34,267 nt of DNA from an uncultured Clostridia bacterium. GTDB taxonomy: Bacteria; Bacillota; Clostridia; UBA1381; UMGS1253. Every line of letters begins with the position of its first letter. The stretch's first letter is position 1. The stretch is taken from the NCBI GenBank assembly GCA_937892135.1, contig CALAUK010000092.1, forward strand, positions 1-34,267, in the 5' to 3' direction. The position numbers and the translations under genes are program-made. The notes under the pieces were generated by a model. It searched no databases and had not been told where the DNA came from. It saw only the letters and a list, made by a program, of their open reading frames with translations. Below are positions 32,504 through 34,267 of the stretch, piece after piece.

Positions 32504-33358
32504 TTATTTATGAGTTTTCAGCATTTGTGTGAAAAGCTGTACTGTGTTTGAACTTGATTTGTTAGTATAAATATAGGAATCTCTGTATAAACCATCATCG
32601 ATTTTTAACAGAGCGATATCGGTGCTGATTTGGTTTTCCCATGAAATTTCAGGGAAAAATGTAACTCCAAGCCCCAGTTTTACATAATTTTGTATGTACT
32701 TGGGGTCATCACATTCGATTATAATATCCGGATTTAGTTTCTTTTGTTCAAAGTACGTATCTGTACATCGCCTCAGGCTACTGCCTTTGGGCATGCAAAT
32801 AAACTTTTCGGCATTCAGTTCGCTAAATGAAACATTTTTTTTCTTAGCCAGCCGACTGTTTTTGTGTGTGGCAAGAAAAAGCTCCTCGCGAAGCCAAAAA
32901 TATTTATCAAAATGGTCTGTTTCTATATTCAGGTCTGTAACTATAATATCATATTTATTGATATGCAACGGAGAAATTGTTTCCTGGTGTTTAATATTAA
33001 TCGAAATTTTGGGATATTTAGTTATAAATTCTGATATTGTATTCGTAACATTTTGCCTGTTCGTAAGTATAAGCAATCTCAATTCGCCAAACGGAGTTTG
33101 CAATAAATCATAAATTTCTGCTTTTGCTTTGTTAAACAAATTTTCGGATTTTTCAATAGCATTCAATAATATTTTACCATATTCATTAAGGCTTATTCTG
33201 TTGGCTGTTCTGTCAAAGAGGGGAACGCCTATTTCATTTTCAAGTTTTTTTATACTGGCTGAAATGCCGGAGGTGGGAACCATAAAATGTTGTGCGGTAT
33301 GCGAGAAATTTTCGGTTTTAGCAGCATGACTAAAATATTTTAATTGTAATATTTCCAT
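32504..33358 (-). CDS. LysR-family transcriptional regulator
   Basis: 284 aa. The N-terminal winged helix-turn-helix is at about 1-60 (LQLKYFSHAAKTENFSHTAQHF, then SGISASIKKLENEIGVPLFDR). A periplasmic-binding-protein-like effector domain follows (about 88-284). The start ATG follows AAAGGAAG on the minus strand. It converges on madM, so it is not in the divergent position usual for LysR proteins that control a neighbour. LysR proteins do regulate malonate genes in other bacteria, but a link to madLM here is only possible. Confidence 0.93.
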   Translation of the reverse strand: MEILQLKYFSHAAKTENFSHTAQHFMVPTSGISASIKKLENEIGVPLFDRTANRISLNEYGKILLNAIEKSENLFNKAKAEIYDLLQTPFGELRLLILTNRQNVTNTISEFITKYPKISINIKHQETISPLHINKYDIIVTDLNIETDHFDKYFWLREELFLATHKNSRLAKKKNVSFSELNAEKFICMPKGSSLRRCTDTYFEQKKLNPDIIIECDDPKYIQNYVKLGLGVTFFPEISWENQISTDIALLKIDDGLYRDSYIYTNKSSSNTVQLFTQMLKTHK

Positions 33359-33400
33359 AGTATAACTTCCTTTCTGCTGTATTTTATATATGCTACTATT

Positions 33401-33429
33401 ATTATACTATACATTTTAAATTATAGCAA
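33401..33429 (-). promoter_or_regulatory. Promoter of the LysR gene with a dyad in the spacer
   Basis: On the minus strand, TTGCTA (33424-33429) and TATAAT (33401-33406) are 17 bp apart. The inverted repeat CTATA-N10-TATAG (33407-33426) fills the spacer. Its size suits LysR-type binding and autoregulation. Confidence 0.6.
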
Positions 33430-33482
33430 ATATTGTAATAAATTATATGATATTCTAAATGGATAAGGGGGTATAAAATAAT

Positions 33483-33839
33483 ATGATAAATGCAAATCCT
33501 TTATTTGATAATGAATTTCTAAATAATTTATTTAATAATAAATTTGAGTTTATTCCAGAATTTCCAGGCGTAACAACGATGGCAGGTTCTAATAAAAAAA
33601 CTGAATTTGATCTTCTTGTAGTTGATAAGTTAACACAAGAAAAAACATTAATAGAATTTAAATACAATGAATTTAATTGTTACTTAGTAGCAATATATGA
33701 TCCTTCAAGAATAAGCGTTGTTACAAAAGAAAAACTTGCAAACAAACAAAGTGTTGTTATTAACGCTATTTTAAAAAATAATGATTTTAATTTACTCATC
33801 GCAATCCCCCAAAACACGATAATTAATATTATATATTAA
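33483..33839 (+). CDS. Hypothetical AT-rich small protein, possible PD-(D/E)XK fold
   Basis: 118 aa, not recognised as a known family. The segment TEFDLLVVDKLTQEKTLIEF, ending E58-F-K60 with D43 upstream, matches the D-x(n)-E-x-K pattern of PD-(D/E)XK nucleases set in two beta strands. Below 120 aa it would be a minimal or truncated form. Codons are much more AT-rich (Asn, Ile, Lys, Phe) than the neighbouring genes. A GGGGG lies 11 bases before the ATG, longer than the usual spacing. Likely acquired DNA; function unknown. Confidence 0.55.
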   Translation: MINANPLFDNEFLNNLFNNKFEFIPEFPGVTTMAGSNKKTEFDLLVVDKLTQEKTLIEFKYNEFNCYLVAIYDPSRISVVTKEKLANKQSVVINAILKNNDFNLLIAIPQNTIINIIY

Positions 33840-33879
33840 CGTTATTTTACCACATTCGATTTATTTTTACAAATAAATT

Positions 33880-34267
33880 TTATTTAGATCTTGAGAAAAA
33901 GTGTATAAAAGATTTATTTGAAAAGTTGAAAAAGTAGTTTAAAAATGATTCTTTAGTGGTGTATAACGAGCCTAAAATTATTAAGGGCTTGTTATTTTTC
34001 TGCGCTTCGATTTTTGCTTTTTCGTAGGCTTCCTTTGCATACTTATTTACATTTTCGGTAGCCTTTTCGCTGATGCGTGCAGGGATGATATGTTCACTCA
34101 TACCGGGAACATATTTTGATTCAAAATCGTAAAATTCACTTGTTGGAACAATTTCGATGATAGGATAAACCTCAGGGTTATCATTACCTACAACGGGTAC
34201 GGAAATTTCAACACCCGACACAAACTGTTCTGCAAGCATAATGTCGCCATATTTGAAAAATTCTTCA
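33880..34267 (-). pseudogene. ddl: D-Ala-D-Ala ligase fragment, 3'-truncated (5' end outside window)
   Basis: The frame is open to the window edge and reads EEFFKYGDIMLAEQFVSGVE, then PEVYPIIEIVPTSEFYDFESKY, then SEHIIPARISEKATENVNKYAKEAYEKAK. This is the ATP-grasp core of D-alanine--D-alanine ligase, which makes the peptidoglycan dipeptide. The family then needs an RVDF strand and the NEINTLPG metal-binding end, and neither is present in any frame. The reading frame instead runs about 40 residues through a stem-loop and AT-rich sequence to a stop. I infer a truncated, probably inactive copy. The 5' state cannot be judged. Confidence 0.78.
33963..34000 (+). terminator. Stem-loop at the ddl truncation point (terminator-like)
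   Basis: ATAACGAGCC (33963-33972) pairs with GGCTTGTTAT (33986-33995) with one G-U pair on the plus strand, 13-nt loop, then a T-rich tail. It could end plus-strand transcription from the small ORF upstream, or be a scar of the event that truncated ddl. Confidence 0.5.

Noticed and set aside
33880..34000. The ligase fragment tail KPLIILGSLY, which resembles the C-terminal GSLY motif of folylpolyglutamate synthase and suggested a ddl-folC fusion
   Set aside because: Those codons are exactly the arms and loop of the stem-loop at 33963-33995, so the resemblance is most likely chance translation of noncoding DNA.
1..34267. CRISPR arrays, transposases, integrases or a phage region
   Set aside because: No regularly spaced repeats and no transposase, integrase or phage-like proteins were found in reading both strands.

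Overview
The window looks like chromosomal DNA of a spore-forming, anaerobic Clostridia-type Firmicute. The base composition is moderately AT-rich and Shine-Dalgarno sites are strong (AAGGAGG). It carries spoIIP and ricT, a 2[4Fe-4S] ferredoxin, a class III fructose-1,6-bisphosphatase, a c-di-AMP receptor (darA) and a full S10-spc-alpha ribosomal protein supercluster. No genus is claimed.

Layout. (1) 1-5.7 kb: the 3' tail of rimI overlaps the ribosome binding site of tsaD (t6A tRNA modification). Next, 15 bp away, comes a 747-aa protein with two TIR-like domains and a long run of kinesin-light-chain-type TPRs. A new promoter then drives darA-holB-ricT, a compact form of the Bacillus yaaQ-yaaR-holB-yaaT cluster without yaaR. 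(2) 5.7-12.6 kb: a small ferredoxin gene with its own promoter, a folded leader and a terminator; a secreted phosphodiester-glycosidase-domain protein; an ABC exporter half-transporter and a CCA-adding enzyme with a TTG start; then spoIIP on the opposite strand. The cca and spoIIP stop codons both lie in one bidirectional terminator hairpin. (3) 12.6-28.9 kb: the ribosomal supercluster, starting at a near-consensus promoter followed by a roughly 300-nt structured leader: rpsJ-rplCDWB-rpsS-rplV-rpsC-rplP-rpmC-rpsQ, then rplNXE-rpsZ-rpsH-rplFR-rpsE-rpmD-rplO-secY-adk-map-KOW protein-infA-rpmJ, a 242-nt structured gap, then rpsMKD-rpoA-rplQ and a terminator. (4) 28.9-32.5 kb: fbp with its own promoter and terminator, a solitary tRNA-Pro(GGG) with a perfect sigma-A promoter and a terminator, and madL-madM (malonate transporter). 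(5) 32.5-34.3 kb: a LysR-type regulator facing madLM, an AT-rich small ORF with a possible PD-(D/E)XK nuclease pattern, and a D-Ala-D-Ala ligase remnant cut off at a stem-loop. This last part looks like accessory DNA.

Most of the window supports translation and growth: ribosome, RNA polymerase alpha, Sec translocase, adenylate kinase, methionine aminopeptidase, IF-1, t6A and CCA tRNA maturation. The points most worth a second look are the dual-TIR/TPR protein, the two unexplained structured leaders in the ribosomal cluster (upstream of rpsJ and of rpsM), the ferredoxin leader, and the decayed right edge. All calls come from reading the sequence; no database search was run.
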